Below are positions 45,032 through 58,808 of a DNA stretch of 64,000 nt, one piece after another. The translations under genes and the position numbers were made by a program. The DNA comes from Batillaria attramentaria (Eukaryota; Mollusca; Gastropoda; Batillariidae). Location of the stretch: positions 1,522,501-1,586,500 of the forward strand of contig JACVVK020000054.1 of the NCBI GenBank assembly GCA_018292915.2, read 5' to 3'. Every line of letters begins with the position of its first letter. The stretch's first letter is position 1. The notes beneath the pieces were generated by a model. It had not been told where the DNA came from, did not search any database, and saw nothing but the letters and a program-made list of their open reading frames with translations.

Positions 45032-46459
45032 CTACAATACTATTCTGGACTTAAATCATCGCAAAGTACGCCATGCTGCAAATGGCGTGGACTGAACTTG
45101 ACTGTACAAAAAATTGATGACTGAGGCGGGAAAATAAACTGACTGACTGACAAAAAGACGGCTGGAGCAGCGCAGACTGAACATTTTGGCGTGTAACAGC
45201 TGACTGAGAAAGCTTCAGAACAAGTGAAAAACCCACCTGAGAGGTACTCACCCAAACATCTTGGCGGGTCAGACCGTACGCGCCGACGTAAAACACGGGA
45301 ATTTCACCGGAGCGGTACATTGGGACACAGGGGCCGGAAGGGCGATAACTTTTTGAGACAGTTCACAGCCGGCGAAAGTAGTAGCGATTTAGACTGTCTC
45401 CTTATCTGTCCATTTCAGCTGCAACAATTTGATAATCACAAATCATAGTAATCGGCGTCAGTATACAATTTCAGTGCTCTGAACTGCTGTAATCTTTTGA
45501 CCGCGTCACCGCGCTGTTGCAGACGGCTGTACCGGCGGCTGTCACCACCCACTTCAGTTCCACACGGGGTACTGATGAGGTCCCTTATGTCACATGACCG
45601 TAGCCCAATGACTGAGTCGGTAATTTACGAGAAGAAAGCATCGATATAGCTTTATTTTCATCACTGAAATTTATGTTATTAAATTCATAGTCACAGTCAC
45701 TAAAAATCAAGAGTACCCGGCGGTTCCTCAAGAAACAAAACAAAACAAAACGAAAAAAAAAAAAAAAAAAAAAGGAAACCAAAACTCTACAAAGGAATGA
45801 CATTTCCGAACAGCTCGCCGCACAGTTCTCCTCCGCCTAAAACCCTGTTCCTGGATCTGTGGATAAAGGTACGACCTCGACTTATAGCCACTGGGGTTAA
45901 AGGCCCACCCCCCACCCCCATCCCTTCCCCCTCCCCCCCCCCCAATCCCCCTCTCCTCAAGCTCACAGATCGACAAGGACTACTAGTAGTAACGATGACA
46001 AAAGCAGGATACAATTAAGGTTAGGTGTATCTTCTTCTGCGCATTGTCGTCTGCTAACCAATCTCTAATTTTTTCCTATGCCTCTCAAGGCCGACCAGAA
46101 AATTTGTCTTTGTGTCCTGCTGCTAAGCGATTTGATGTTGTAAATGGAACGTTTTCCATGAACCAACGGACCAGGGGTAAGTATGATATTCATTAAATTT
46201 TGTGGATCGCATTTTCTCGCCGTACTTCAGTGAAAATACATAATTATGCTTCCTTATAAAAAAACCGAAAACTTGCCGTGTTTTTCAACAACTGGAAAGT
46301 ATACTGACTTCCGGATGGCATAGTGTTTTCTACTTTCCGCCGTAAATGTAACTCGTCCGTGAGCAGTGTTTGAAACTAAAGCTTCTGCTGGCGGATTGTT
46401 TGGGTGTCTCGTAATAAGGGGACAAAAATTCACAGGGGAACCGTTAAAAAACACCGTTG

Positions 46460-46497
46460 TTTTTTTTTTTTTTTTTTTTTGGGGGGGGGGGGGGGGT
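46460..46497. repeat. T-run and G-run pair
   Basis: About 20 T followed by about 16 G. Confidence 0.9.
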
Positions 46498-46774
46498 TCA
46501 CGGCGCGTGCAGACGACCCAAAGCGGCTGCCGTAGAAAAACGGACATGTTTGATCCTGCATTGAAAGTGCCGTGGTTTCGCGCAGAGAAACAAGTGATTT
46601 TCGTTCCAGTGTACCAACGGCGTGTAGACTAATAGTTTTCATCAGCGGTTCCAAAACTGATTCATTCCGCTGGAAAACATCCTGGCAGGAAAAGCGGTCG
46701 TCTGAACGATGCAGAGCGTCTGTTACGTTGGCGTGTTTTGCGCGCCAGTACTGAAAATCAGAATGCCTGAAGGC

Positions 46775-46954
46775 AGGTGTTTGGGGGTCGGGGTGGGGTG
46801 GGGTGTTAACGTCCTTTCCACCACATACGGGTGATATCAAAGACGGGGCAACGATGAAAAAGCCAGCACAAATATTTGGCTCCAGCCGGGATACGAACTC
46901 ACGACCCGAGCATTAGAAGTCCAACGTTCTACCATCCGGCCACCCCGGCTCCCC
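46775..46954 (-). mobile_element. Full-length tRNA-derived SINE with 10-bp target duplication
   Basis: The copy is intact. The duplication GCCTGAAGGC lies at 46765-46774 and 46955-46964. Head GGGGAGCCGGGGTGGCC and the tail are clear. Confidence 0.88.
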
Positions 46955-47163
46955 GCCTGAAGGCGGACTTACGTGGAATGACAAATGCGGATGAGAAAGG
47001 ACACACTGAAGCAACTGGCCAGCACACATACACATGAAAAATGTGTGAACGTCAAGTCTGAAAATTTATGGGGACCATAGCATAGCGGATTATCAGTCTT
47101 TTGCCATACACAGCTTTGCCGGCTCAGTTTTGAATTTAGATCTGAAACTGAGTCAGTCACTGT

Positions 47164-47164
<1 letters not shown>

Positions 47165-47223
<59 letters not shown>

Positions 47224-47231
47224 GCGTTGCG

Positions 47232-47291
<60 letters not shown>
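47165..47291. repeat. (GT)n with a GTTGCGTTGCGTT interruption
   Basis: About 60 GT units. Confidence 0.92.
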
Positions 47292-47292
<1 letters not shown>

Positions 47293-47824
47293 ATGGTTTG
47301 TAGCTGGTGTTGCTGTTATTGCAACAGTTCATCGTTGAAGGATTTTTTTAAACATTGAACAAAGTTTTGTTATATTACTGGGGCAATTGAAGGTATGTTT
47401 AATAACACGATGGTCACCAGCCCAATATGTTGTTTCCATCTAATCACGGTTCACCTGCTGTCGTCACGGTCGTTCTTTGGTAATGCCATGTATCCGGGAG
47501 GAGGGCATACACACACACACTCACTTCCCCCCTCCCCCGCCCCCCATCTCTCTCTCTCTCTCTCTCTGAATGAAACCAGCTGACCGGGCTTGTCAGACCA
47601 AACTTGTTTTTGGAAGAGAGACGTGAAGTATTCTTTGAAATCTATGACGTTTTTCCGCACTTGGACGACGCATTTGACGTAATCACTTTCACACAATTCT
47701 TGCCCCAACAGCCCCATGCAACTGAAGTGTCGCTGCTGCATGTAAAGATCGAATGAATACCGTCTCAATATGTTTAACACACAAGGCTGCGAATGTTTTC
47801 TCACCATCATGTGTTATGTCTACT

Positions 47825-47859
47825 GCGCGCGCGCGCGCGCACACACAGACACACACACA

Positions 47860-47930
<71 letters not shown>

Positions 47931-47944
47931 ACTCGCGCGCGCGT
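47825..47944. repeat. (GC)n(CA)n(GC)n microsatellite
   Basis: About 50 CA units bounded by GCGCGC on both sides; symmetric. Confidence 0.9.
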
Positions 47945-48480
47945 TTCTGCATGTGCTCCATTGACACCTCTACAGTTTTTGACAACAATATGTACATCAT
48001 ACTTCCATCTCGTGTTTTCATATTTTCCAGCAAAACAGAACTATTCTACGAGTACAGCACGCCCATATCATCTCGGAGTCAAACCTAAATGTATTGATGT
48101 GTTCATAAAGTACAACAGTATGTGTTGAAGTTGCCAGTAAAATACGTCATTTTCGCGGGTGTCTGAAATACTTGCCGCCATTGTGTCAGTTTTAGCAGTC
48201 GTGACGTGGCGTGGCGTCAAGCGTGCCAAATATGGGGAATGACGTCGCGGGCTGGAAGCAAGTTAAGTACGGTAGGCGAATGAGTTCAAAACCAACGAAA
48301 AGCGTACTGAAATCAACTTTAATCGCTCTTTTATTGTACCTCAGGACATCTTTCAACTGACGATAACGGCATCAGTAAAGATGACATAATTTTCCCCACG
48401 TCATTGTCCCAGTTCCACTTGGATCATTGCCGAGAATGCAAGCGACGAAAAAGTAAACACGTAATTTAGTACGTAGTAAC
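47945..48480. other. No gene recognised
   Basis: Unique-looking sequence with CG dinucleotides at 48150-48290; no supported exon. Confidence 0.4.
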
Positions 48481-48482
48481 TC

Positions 48483-48515
48483 TGTGTGTGCGTGCGTGTC
48501 TGCGTGCGTGCGTGC

Positions 48516-48580
<65 letters not shown>
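48483..48580. repeat. (GT/GC)n then (GA)n
   Basis: About 31 GA units. Confidence 0.9.
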
Positions 48581-48581
<1 letters not shown>

Positions 48582-48872
48582 TTCTGATTATTTTTTCACT
48601 GGAGGCAATGCCAAGGGGAGAAAAGCATGGCTGGAAAAGTTATCTCCCTTCTTTTCATCTTCCGAACTGTTCAGTTTTTACAGTCATTAAATTCTTCTGG
48701 CATCTTCTTTGAGAGGGAAGAAAAAGATTTTATTCCTGATTCTTATCTTGTCCCTAAATGAGCGGAATCCTCTGCCAAGGAAATGTTGAAGGGAAAACTC
48801 CATAATTCTACGTGGAATGGCCTCTGTTCAGTGACACCTGCTTTTATACCCTGATTTAAACGTGCGTGCCTG

Positions 48873-48874
<2 letters not shown>

Positions 48875-48957
<83 letters not shown>

Positions 48958-49222
48958 AAAACCAAAACCAAAACACCAAGAAACAACCCAACAAACAAAC
49001 ACACAAACAACCAACCAAGAACCCCCCCCCAAAAAAACCAAAAAAACAAAAACAAAAACAAACAAACAAAAAACAAAAAAACAACAACAAAAACCCAACC
49101 AAAAAAAAAACATACAAACAAAAAACAAAACAAAAACAAAACAAAAAACAACTACAAAAAAACACAAAATAAACAAACAACAACAAACAACAACAACAAC
49201 AACAACAACAACAAAAACATTG
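48875..49222. repeat. (GT)n followed by A/C low-complexity block
   Basis: About 40 GT units, then mixed AAAC/AAC units. Confidence 0.9.
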
Positions 49223-49274
49223 TCTTCTCTCTCTAGCGACGTAAGTTTTTACATGTACCCCGTCAGCCTCTCTG

Positions 49275-49276
<2 letters not shown>

Positions 49277-49322
<46 letters not shown>
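49277..49322. repeat. (CA)n microsatellite
   Basis: About 23 units. Confidence 0.9.
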
Positions 49323-49323
<1 letters not shown>

Positions 49324-50199
49324 CTCCTGCGTCAGCGCACACTCCCATAAATTCAGTCCCCCTCCTTCCCGCTCCCTCCTCCTAATTCGCATCCGAAGTG
49401 AACCCACCCAACGAGAGATTCTGCATGCACGGTGAGCTTTCGTTTTTAACTCAATATTCCTGGACACGCTTTCAAAGCCCGCGGCTCGCTCCCTCTCTCG
49501 CCATCTGCCTTGATAACCAGCGAGAAATATTCAATTAAGAAGTTTGCCTAGGTCCCGCGGTTGCATGAAAAGACTCCTAATCTGGTTACTCTGTTGGCGG
49601 TTGCTCAACTCCGTGGAACCTCTGTCCGAATCTATCAATATTTCAGGAAGGGAGGGAATCGATTAGCAAGGGAGACAATGCATATTCAAGGGAGCGCACT
49701 CGATTATCCCTCGCAAACCCCATCTTGCGTAAAGAAGGGCAACAAGAGGTGGCAGATTTGATTTCGAGAAGTGTCGTCACATTCCTGAAAGTCTTTTTAT
49801 CTTTATGCTCTTTCTTCTTTTTTTCCCCCCTTCCCCCGCTGGCTTGTAAAGTTTGGTTTGCATGTCGCCGTTTCCCTGAAAGAAAATTATTCCTCTCTGA
49901 CATCACTGCTGAAGATGCTGTTGGCCCTTTTCCAGTGTTTATCAAGTTTCACCGTGCATTCTCACCCCTCGGCATTTGAAGGAGATGTCGTCCGAGGTGA
50001 ATTTCCATTCGTTATTATTCGCTGATCACTCCATCTTGTGTCGCCCGTGCCCCTGGGCATCAGATGACGGTGGAAAATGAAAAGCGTCTCACGAATATTT
50101 CCTGGGACCGTTGACCTTTCTTGTTTTTCTTCTTTGCAAGAGCAATGACGTAGCGTTGTGCCGTGGGATCTGTCGTCTCAGTTACGGTGCGGTTGGAGA

Positions 50200-50322
50200 C
50201 AGGGGTGGGTGGGGGTTTGGGGGTTTAACGTCCTTTTCCATCACATACGGGTGATATCAAAGACGGGGCGACGATGAAAAAGCCAGCACAAATATTTGGC
50301 CCCAGCCGGGATACGAATTCAC
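50200..50322 (-). mobile_element. 5'-truncated SINE with 11-bp target duplication
   Basis: The A box and most of the tRNA head are missing; the copy stops at GTGAATTCGTATCCC. A perfect GCGGTTGGAGA repeat lies at 50189-50199 and 50323-50333, showing that truncation preceded integration. Confidence 0.85.
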
Positions 50323-50404
50323 GCGGTTGGAGAGAAAAGGTAATGGTATACAATGGTATGCAAATGTATGCAAGACTGAACATTTGTTCCTTGCATTTTT
50401 CGAG

Positions 50405-50563
50405 TGGAGCCGGGGTAGACGAATGATAGAGCGTTGTATTCTTAGTGCTCGGGTTGTGAGTTCGAATCCTAGCTGGGGCAAAATAATTGTGCTGGCCTTC
50501 TTTTTGTTACCCCGTCTTTGATATCACCCTTACTTGGTGGAAAAGGACGTTGAACTCCCAAAC
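50405..50563 (+). mobile_element. tRNA-derived SINE, plus strand
   Basis: The head is GGAGCCGGGGTAGACG, the B box GAGTTCGAATCCTAG and the tail GGACGTTGAACTCCC. It is oriented opposite to the truncated copy 80 bases upstream. Confidence 0.82.
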
Positions 50564-50599
50564 AGACTTGAACTTTTCACAGACGCGCGCGCAGCGCAC

Positions 50600-50647
50600 C
50601 GCACAACACACACGACACACACACACAACACACACACACACACACAC

Positions 50648-50692
<45 letters not shown>
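50600..50692. repeat. Interrupted (CA)n microsatellite
   Basis: CA units with AACACA interruptions directly 3' of the plus-strand SINE. Confidence 0.9.
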
Positions 50693-50805
50693 GGCTAGCT
50701 TGCAACCTTGCGGTTGCTAGACTGCAGCACAAAAGTAAAAGTAAGCTATGGAATAGACATTACAGACTTTACATGTAACTTAAATACAGGGAAGAAGGCA
50801 AATAA

Positions 50806-50808
<3 letters not shown>

Positions 50809-50870
<62 letters not shown>
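50809..50870. repeat. (GA)n left of SINE
   Basis: About 31 units; continues after the SINE at 51045-51091. Confidence 0.92.
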
Positions 50871-50871
<1 letters not shown>

Positions 50872-50875
50872 TGTG

Positions 50876-51042
50876 TGTGTGTTTGGGAGTTTAACGTCCT
50901 TTTCCACCACATAAGGGTGTCTGATATCAAAGACGGGGCAGCGAGAAAAAGGCCAGCACAAATATTTGGCCCCAACCGGGATTCGAACTCACGACCCGAG
51001 CATTGAAAGTCCAACGCTCTACCATTCGGCCACCCCGGTTCC

Positions 51043-51044
<2 letters not shown>
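50876..51044 (-). mobile_element. SINE inserted into an (AG)n microsatellite
   Basis: This is a full-length copy whose flanks are (GA)n tracts (50809-50870 and 51045-51091), so the target was the microsatellite itself. Confidence 0.85.
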
Positions 51045-51096
<52 letters not shown>

Positions 51097-51150
51097 TTCC
51101 CGCATGATACTTACTCAGTTATGAAACGTACAGGGAGAGTATACATACAT

Positions 51151-51327
51151 GGGGAGCCGGGGTGGCCGAATGGTAGAGCGTTGGACTTCTGATGCTCGGG
51201 TCGTGGTTCGTATCCCGGCTGGGGTCAAATATTTGTGCCGGCGTTTTCATCGTTGCCCCGTCTTTGATATCACCCGTATGTGGTGGAAAATGGCGTTAAA
51301 CCCCCCAAAACCCACCCCACCCACCCC
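51151..51327 (+). mobile_element. Full-length tRNA-derived SINE, plus strand, 11-bp target duplication
   Basis: The head GGGGAGCCGGGGTGGCCGAA has A-box and B-box regions in place. The duplication TATACATACAT lies at 51140-51150 and 51328-51338. Confidence 0.9.
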
Positions 51328-51989
51328 TATACATACATTTCGTCAAAAACACTGTCATCCGGGTGTAATCCTTCACCGGCCTTTGTGTCTAGCCAGACCG
51401 GTTTTTTTGTGTACTGGTGACACAGTACGTCAGTCCCACATGAAGCATTTCGCTCAACGCCAATAACAGTGTTTGTTTTCACCCCGTTCACGATTTATGA
51501 ACTTTTACTGCGACAGCGGCTCAACCAACCAAATTAGTGGATTTTGTTAACAGCTAAGACAAGTGATAAATCTGTCATAATAGTATGTGCACAAAACCTG
51601 CTGACGTTCGATGGTGGCTGATGGGATTAGGGAGTATCATCTTGCTGAGCATTGCCACCCGGGACTCCAGTACGTCATTCTAGACGTACGGAATAGACTG
51701 ACCATGCATACGAATTGTAGGAGGGAACTGGCATCTCTGCGAAACCTAATTATTACCTTAAATGTACTTTACAAGCGCCATTTGCTGACTACCTCTCAGT
51801 GTTGGTTTTCCACCCACAAACATATAAATTTTCTCTGTAATTTGAGTTTTTTCCTTTCTTTAGTATTAATTTTGTCTGTTGTTGATATTGTTGGATGACG
51901 TGCTTAGTGAGTCTGTGTATTTGTACTAGTACTGTTCTTTTGTGAGCGTAGTGTTGACGTGCATTTAGGAATTATGCCACAGGTGGCTG

Positions 51990-52134
51990 TAATGTGGGTG
52001 GGTGGGTGTTTGGGAGTTTTTACGTCCTTTTTCACCACGTAAGGGTGATATCAAAGACGGGGCAGCGAGAAAAAGGCCAGCACAAATATTTGGGCCTAGC
52101 CGGGATTGGAACTCACGACCCGAGCATTGAACTA
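51990..52134 (-). mobile_element. tRNA-derived SINE, head truncated
   Basis: The body and tail match the family (GATATCAAAGACGGGGCAGC). The tRNA head is incomplete and stops near CATTGAACTATTCG. Confidence 0.78.
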
Positions 52135-52982
52135 TTCGACTTTCCTGATCTGAATTTTTACTTGGGCCCTTCATTCGATCTCTTATACTTACTTTTCGGA
52201 CTTTAATTTACTGCACAGTCTCCTGTCCGTTCTTATAACAGCTGCCGTGAAGGTGAAACACACAGACAAAAGCACAATGGGTGGTTCAAGCGGAAAAAGG
52301 CATGAGGTCGGATAGATGTGTCGTTTTTGTTCCGACTGCATCGATATGCGGGAACTCTCTCTCTCTCTCCGAGGCTCTCTCTGGTCGTCGTCCGTATAAT
52401 ACGACCAAGCAGGTCCCATTTTCTGTGTCCGATATGGAAATGGTTTATGACAGCCCATTAGCTGCCAGAGAGATTTCTCTGTCAGTCTAATGGCATCTCT
52501 CTCTCTCTCGCTCCTTCACCCTTCCCTCGGCTGGCCTACGTACATCCACGCCCGTCAAGGTACCTAGCCTCTTGAAATGGTCTGACCGTATGGTATTCTT
52601 CCACCCCAACACCCTTGGAAACCCTAACAACTGTTGCACAAAATATAACAACTATATGTTCCGGGATTCCTTACTGATGTTGTCTGACAATAATTCCATC
52701 GGCTGTTTAACTCAAACCGCCATGCCCCCCCCTCCCCCCCCCCCTTTTTTTTTGTTGGTAAAAGTATCTCAGTAAGGACTGAACTGAGAAGGTCCAACGT
52801 CTTCTAATGAACAGAGCATAGGATTATTCACTGGGAAGTCTCCGGATAGTTTTCCAGACAGACCTTTAGCAAGTGTGTTGAGCATTTTGTCTGACTCTTT
52901 AAAATCTTTCTTGAGTTTGTGTGAGTTGCGGCCAGACACACGCGAAAAAAACAACAACAAACCCAACAAAAACAAAAACAAA

Positions 52983-52983
<1 letters not shown>

Positions 52984-53048
<65 letters not shown>
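52984..53048. repeat. (CA)n microsatellite
   Basis: About 32 units. Confidence 0.92.
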
Positions 53049-53052
<4 letters not shown>

Positions 53053-53874
53053 AACCCAAGAGCAAGAAGGGCCCACTCAGAAAATGGATATCTATTCAAT
53101 ATTCAATTCTGCTGTCTTGAAGTCTTTGAAAGGTTTCTGTCACTTCAAATCAGCCCAAGACATCGCAAAAAGGATGCCTATGCCTCTGCTACAAGACACC
53201 AATTGTACTTGTCCCATCTGCGGACGTGTGCCGACGATTCTCTCTGAATCCTCTCTTCTCAGTGTGGAGTCACTCTATCACTTTCCTGACTCAGAAACTA
53301 ATGAAGCACTCTGATGGCAAAAGAGAGAAGCAAGACCCACAATTTGCATCCCATTCAGTAAAATTATACCTCTTGCCGCGCCCAGTCAATCAGTTACAGA
53401 GAATGCAGGCGAGCGAAATTGCGCAAAGAAAACACAGAGGCTGAAAACTTGGCAGGCTCGCCCTTGACAGAGACGGATGTTAGCAGCGACATCTCGGTAA
53501 TTAAGGGGAAGCAACTTGTGTGATACCTCAGGCAGAGAGTGCTCTCCGTTAGGTGAGGGGATGGGTGGTTGGTCTCTACTTAGTTTCGGCGATTGTGAGT
53601 GGACTGGAATGTGGATCGGGTTTTCAAAAAGAAAAAAAAAGAAAAAGAAAAAAAAGGGTAGACCTGGTTTAGTGCCTCACATTCGCTCAGCATGATGTCT
53701 GGGAAGACAAAGGAATTTCCTCAGAGATTCCAGACTGACACACATTCGGACCAAGTTGCTATTCTAAACGGGAAGGATCGAATTAAACATGCCCAATCAC
53801 TAGACATCTACAACTACCACAAACCCGTCTCATGAACAGGACCCAAAGATTATGAGAGACCCAGAACAATATCG

Positions 53875-53876
<2 letters not shown>

Positions 53877-53928
<52 letters not shown>
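53877..53928. repeat. (CA)n microsatellite
   Basis: About 25 units. Confidence 0.92.
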
Positions 53929-53930
<2 letters not shown>

Positions 53931-56900
53931 AGAAACGTTGGTTTTTTTTTTCATTTTGTTGAAAAATAGTTTGCTTTATTTTGCAAATCACATAGCATAC
54001 AATGTAAAGTACAATGTAGAGCAACATTATGTAGATGTACACAAGAAAACGACACAGCTACAGATTTGGCCGAAAAAAAAAAAAACAACTCTAGAGAAGC
54101 GATGTCTATAACATGCAAGGACCACAATCACGCTACTAAATAATAGAAAGCGACTGTAAAGCAAAGGAGGGGGGGGGGGAACGAAAACAAAACAAAACAA
54201 AAACAAACAAAGAAACAAATAAACAAACAAACAAGGGGGAAAAGATTAAGAAAAGAAAATAAAAAAAAGGAAAGGAAGCCGCGCGAGGCTTAAGTTTGAG
54301 GGAGGCAGTCTTTTGCTTAAAATCTGACATCGAAGGTTTTGGCTGGCCTTAAGGTTTCTTTGCATTGTCCAAAACAAAGGCTAAGTACAACATTCACCGC
54401 CCTTTCTAAAACCCTCAAGTTTCTATAAAATCTTGTCTTATTCGGTTTTTTTTTTTTTAAAAGAAAACAACAAAAAACAAACAAACAAAAACCTTTGCGT
54501 TTATTCCCTTCATCTTACGAATGGAAGGGTTGAATGTTTCCGGAAATTAACCGCCTTTGTCCAAAAATGTACATACTGGGGTTGTAACTTGTAAATTACA
54601 ACTGAGCTTGTTCTGTGGGGGCAAACCAAAACCTCCTGGCGTACATAAATCTGCAAGGAATGGGGAACTAGAAACTCTGTAAAGTCTGGAAAGGGGAAAA
54701 GGATGTCAACAGAACCAGCCATTGCAATGTATATTTTCTCTCTGCCGTCTCGGGAACAATCAGAGACCACAGGCTAAAATGGACAGCGTTGACTCCTGAC
54801 CAGCAAAACTTCAGACCAATTGAATCAGAGCTACAGTTAGAAATATGTTGTCTACGAGTCAATACAGGTACTATGGTAACAGAAAAATTGGGGCTGGGGG
54901 CGGGGTTAAAGGTAAACGGTAATTATGCAAGGATATTAATCAAAGAATCGATGCAATAACAGTGATTGTATAGACCAAAAGCAAATACGCACGCACGTAT
55001 CATACATTCGTAGCACATACTTACAATCATAATCCGTAGTGATACAGAAGTTGAAAAAGGTGTGAAGCATTTCACAGGTAAACATCCACTGGCAACTTCA
55101 GACCAAATTAGTTCGCAGTCAGATCTTCTACAACGCCACCGTACCATTTGATACAAGAAAGTATCCATCGTAAATGTGGAGAAGTTGTATGTAAAAGAGA
55201 GACTTGTAAAAAGACTTGTGAAAAAGTTCAGGAACTACACTGGCAGAAGAAAAGATTGCACTCAAGGAGGACGTGTACAAGCGAATAACTATGTGTGTGT
55301 GTGTGTATGTTTCAGAAAAGTCGATACAATTAGAAAAAAAAATCCGTAGATATGAAGACGTTGACAAATCCTTGTGTCTACAGGTCATTTCGACTACTTC
55401 AGCGTGACAAGCAGTACAAAAGAGTGCTTTTCCAAAAAATGTTTTTGAAGAGGTGAGAGAAAAACTAACCTTGAGAACATGACAGAAAATAACCAGGACC
55501 AGAAACAGCCACCAATATAAGACTGTCTGAACATACCGCCAGCAAAACATGAACGGTCCACTGAATCCATTATGACACCACACTATTGTCTATATATTAA
55601 GTAAAACGCTACCTCAAACAGTTGATCTCAAATGTAAAAAAAAAGAAGAAGAAGAAAAGAAGAAGAAAAAAAAAAGAAGAAGAAAAAAGTCACAAGCGAA
55701 TGAAAACAAGGGAATGAGTTCTACATGTACCCATATTCCCCTGTAGGAGACCTTCTAACAAAACAGCCTCGATGCCTTCCTAGAAACCTCGAACAAATCA
55801 AATCTTAAACATTATTCATATTAAAACTATTTAAAAAAAACCCCAAGACAACAAAAAAACAGAATTTTAAATGCCAGAGAACATAAAATCATTATGACAA
55901 ACAATCGTCATGACAAAATCATTTGAACACATTTACTCCGACTGAACGCATCGGACGAGAAAAAACATATTTTGGAGACAGAAAAATCACTTTGATTCGT
56001 TATTACTGATGACGCCAGGACTAGTTACCTTGTTGTGTGAGAGTTACGTTTGGTGAGAAAGGGATGGGGAGGGGGGAGGGGCGGTATTTGAGTGTGGAAT
56101 TAAATCGCAGGTGTTACGGACCAGTATAACGGTTCTATACTGAGGAACAAAAGAAACGCGCTATCTAGTTTGACTGGGTGGTTGGTTTTGCACACTGAAG
56201 CTCTTCAGCGTGCAGTCAAGTGCATCACCCACAGGGTGGCAGTGATTGGGCAGACTCATCCAATCTAAGATACGTCATTCTGACATGTTCGTGTTTCTCT
56301 TGTTGTTCGGTATAATATAAATGCCTGATGGTTCATCTGAAGTGTTCGCTGATACTCTGCTGAAAAAAAATTACTTATTGCACATTCACTGTTTGTAGGC
56401 AAACCTGATGACAAAAACCAATCAAACAAACAAACAAAACAAAACCCAAACAAAAAAACAAAAATCCAAAAACCCGACCAAAAAGAAATTTCAAGTCTGA
56501 TGGATATATCACTTGCACTGTTGGGTCGAGGAGAGAATCTTACCTTAATACGTACTGTCTTCGGATCCGACATTTCGGATCCTTGGATCCGATATTTGAG
56601 CCTTCAACTACTGATCAAGAGTTCATAAAAAAAACCCAAACATGGCCAATGGCAGTTTTGACACAAAACGAAACAACAACCAAAATAAACCCCAAAAAAC
56701 AAACAACCAAAAAACCTTAGGTTAAGGGAGTACAGTACAGCGTGTAAATTCTCAGTCTACGGTGAAAATCTATGCACAGATATTCATTAAAATGACCTTT
56801 AGGATAGACGAAACTTGCATCACCATGCTGTGAGAGTGTGTAAAATGTATACAATGTGACTATGCAATAACTATAATGAGAGAGAGACAGAGAGAGGAAA

Positions 56901-58564
56901 AAAATCAATCGATTTCTCTAAAGCTAAAGAAGATAATGTTGCTCGATACGAAAGGTTAGCACTTTAAACAGCCGTTACATGCATTTCATATTTCAAGCAC
57001 AGGGCCCGCCAAGCATACATACGTTCTTTACACGGAAGAACAATCATTAATTACCACTGATTAAAGCAAGACAGAAATCCATTTCATTCAAACAAACGCT
57101 CACGCAAGCAGTAGCAGCGATCTGCTCCGAAATGTCATTATCATAATGAATTCGGTGGAGGTCTCGGAGACTCCGGGCTTTTACAACGTGGGCAATCAGC
57201 ATACACATCTCACAGTCAACAGATAACACACGATAACAATAAATGTACATGTTATCTCCATGCCTCGTGATGAATGTTATTAGTCATGCAAAAACGTGAA
57301 AACATCGATTAATCACGGCATTATTCGCTTTCATATTACCAAAAAAAAAAAATCGGTTTTAACAGAACTATATGTATGCCAAACAGCAAATATGTGCAAT
57401 GATCAAAGTACCGCTGAAAGAACCACAATGGAGGTCCTTTTGCAAAATAGCCAAACAATTTACAAGTCATGAAAAGTTCACCCGGAAGGAAAAAAATGAT
57501 CAAAACAATTTGATCAACCTCTGGAAACGATGTCTGAAAAACAGTCGTACAACTTTTCATCCGAAAAAAAACAACAACAAACAAACAAAAAACAACCCCC
57601 CCCCCAAAAAAAAAAAACAACAACCCCAAACAACAACAACAACAAAAAAACAACAACGACCTGGTACGTAGTTGATCAACAATTGGTGATGACGTAAACT
57701 TTACGGTCGGTACTGTGCAACCGACGAGTGACGTACGATTGAAGAAGAAGCACCTTTTCTTTGTTACTTCATCTCAAATGCTTGGACGATATGAAAGCCC
57801 AGAAATGACGACAAGACGTATGTAGATGTGCTTCACTATCATCCCTATACAACTGTCTGAAAGATGAAGTGCACATAAGCATAGCGCTGGTGTCTTTGCC
57901 AATGGGTTTGTGAGTCAGCCAGTATGCGAAATAATAATCATACGGGGCTTTTAAGGTTTGGCAAGCGATATTCGACATTTTAGCGTTTCTTGCACTGCAA
58001 ACTGACTATTCTACAGTCATGATTACCAAAGCCATCAAAACAAGGGTTCAAAAATCAGAATTATAACCATGAAGACCTTGTCGATAATGGGAAGCAGATG
58101 AAACGATGTTTTGTTGCTTGTGCTTCGACCCTGCCCGATTCATTAATATTCATAAGTCATTAATAGTTATTAGTGCTTTCATATGCACATGTATGCTTAA
58201 CGTAAAAACAAAACAAAACACGCTTTCTCTGCGTTCCAACGTCGACTTGAGCAGCAATTCTTTGACAACAGTTTTACTGTAATAGATCTTGCACCTTTTC
58301 CCTGGCTACAGAAATGAAGATGACAACTTCAACTGTCCTCCCACCATTTTGTTTTTCATCATAGCTTCCTCCTCTCTGAAAGCTTGAATGAAGGGAGGCA
58401 AGTCGCTAAATACGGCGTCATTAAACACAGGCTAAAATGAGTCTCCCTATTTTTCCGCCATTGATGTCTCGGTAGGAAAAGAGGTAAACTGAGCTATGCG
58501 CAGAACGTCCAACTGATGGACATAATTATGAAGTAATGAGCAATAGTTTGCTATATGACAAGTA
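53929..58564. other. Long stretch without recognised genes
   Basis: AT-rich sequence with A/C runs (54181-54232, 56415-56470, 57570-57655) and (GAA)n at 55637-55690. No pair of exons with matching phases was found. Confidence 0.45.
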
Positions 58565-58808
58565 TTAACCCTTTCTGCACTGACGCTACCATTTACGTCT
58601 GGCACCAGCTGCCTGGATCACGTGGCCATGTGGGCCAAATGACTTTGTATTTCTGGGAAGTGTTGCTTTAAGTGTTGCACTTTACTCTGACATCACCTTA
58701 CACGAGTTGCCGAGGAAACTTGACAGCAGACATGTTGAAAAGGGAGATAAAATGCAAACAAATCGCTACAACGTCCACGATGGTCGTAGCTCGGATAGAA
58801 TGAGTTAA
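58565..58808. mobile_element. TTAA-flanked MITE, piggyBac-like
   Basis: TTAA at 58565-58568 and 58805-58808 bounds about 240 bases. The ends TTAACCCTTTCT and (inverted) TTAACTCATTCT, followed by similar GCTACC / GCTACGACC stretches, form imperfect inverted repeats. TTAA targets and C-rich starts fit piggyBac-type elements. There is no coding capacity. Confidence 0.45.

Noticed and set aside
45253..45320. First exon MYRSGEIPVF for the 44-45 kb candidate gene
   Set aside because: It ends in phase 0 while the next candidate exon needs two leftover bases.
53084..53314. Plus-strand frame containing CPICG
   Set aside because: A single CxxC motif is not enough for a zinc finger, and no splice partners were found.
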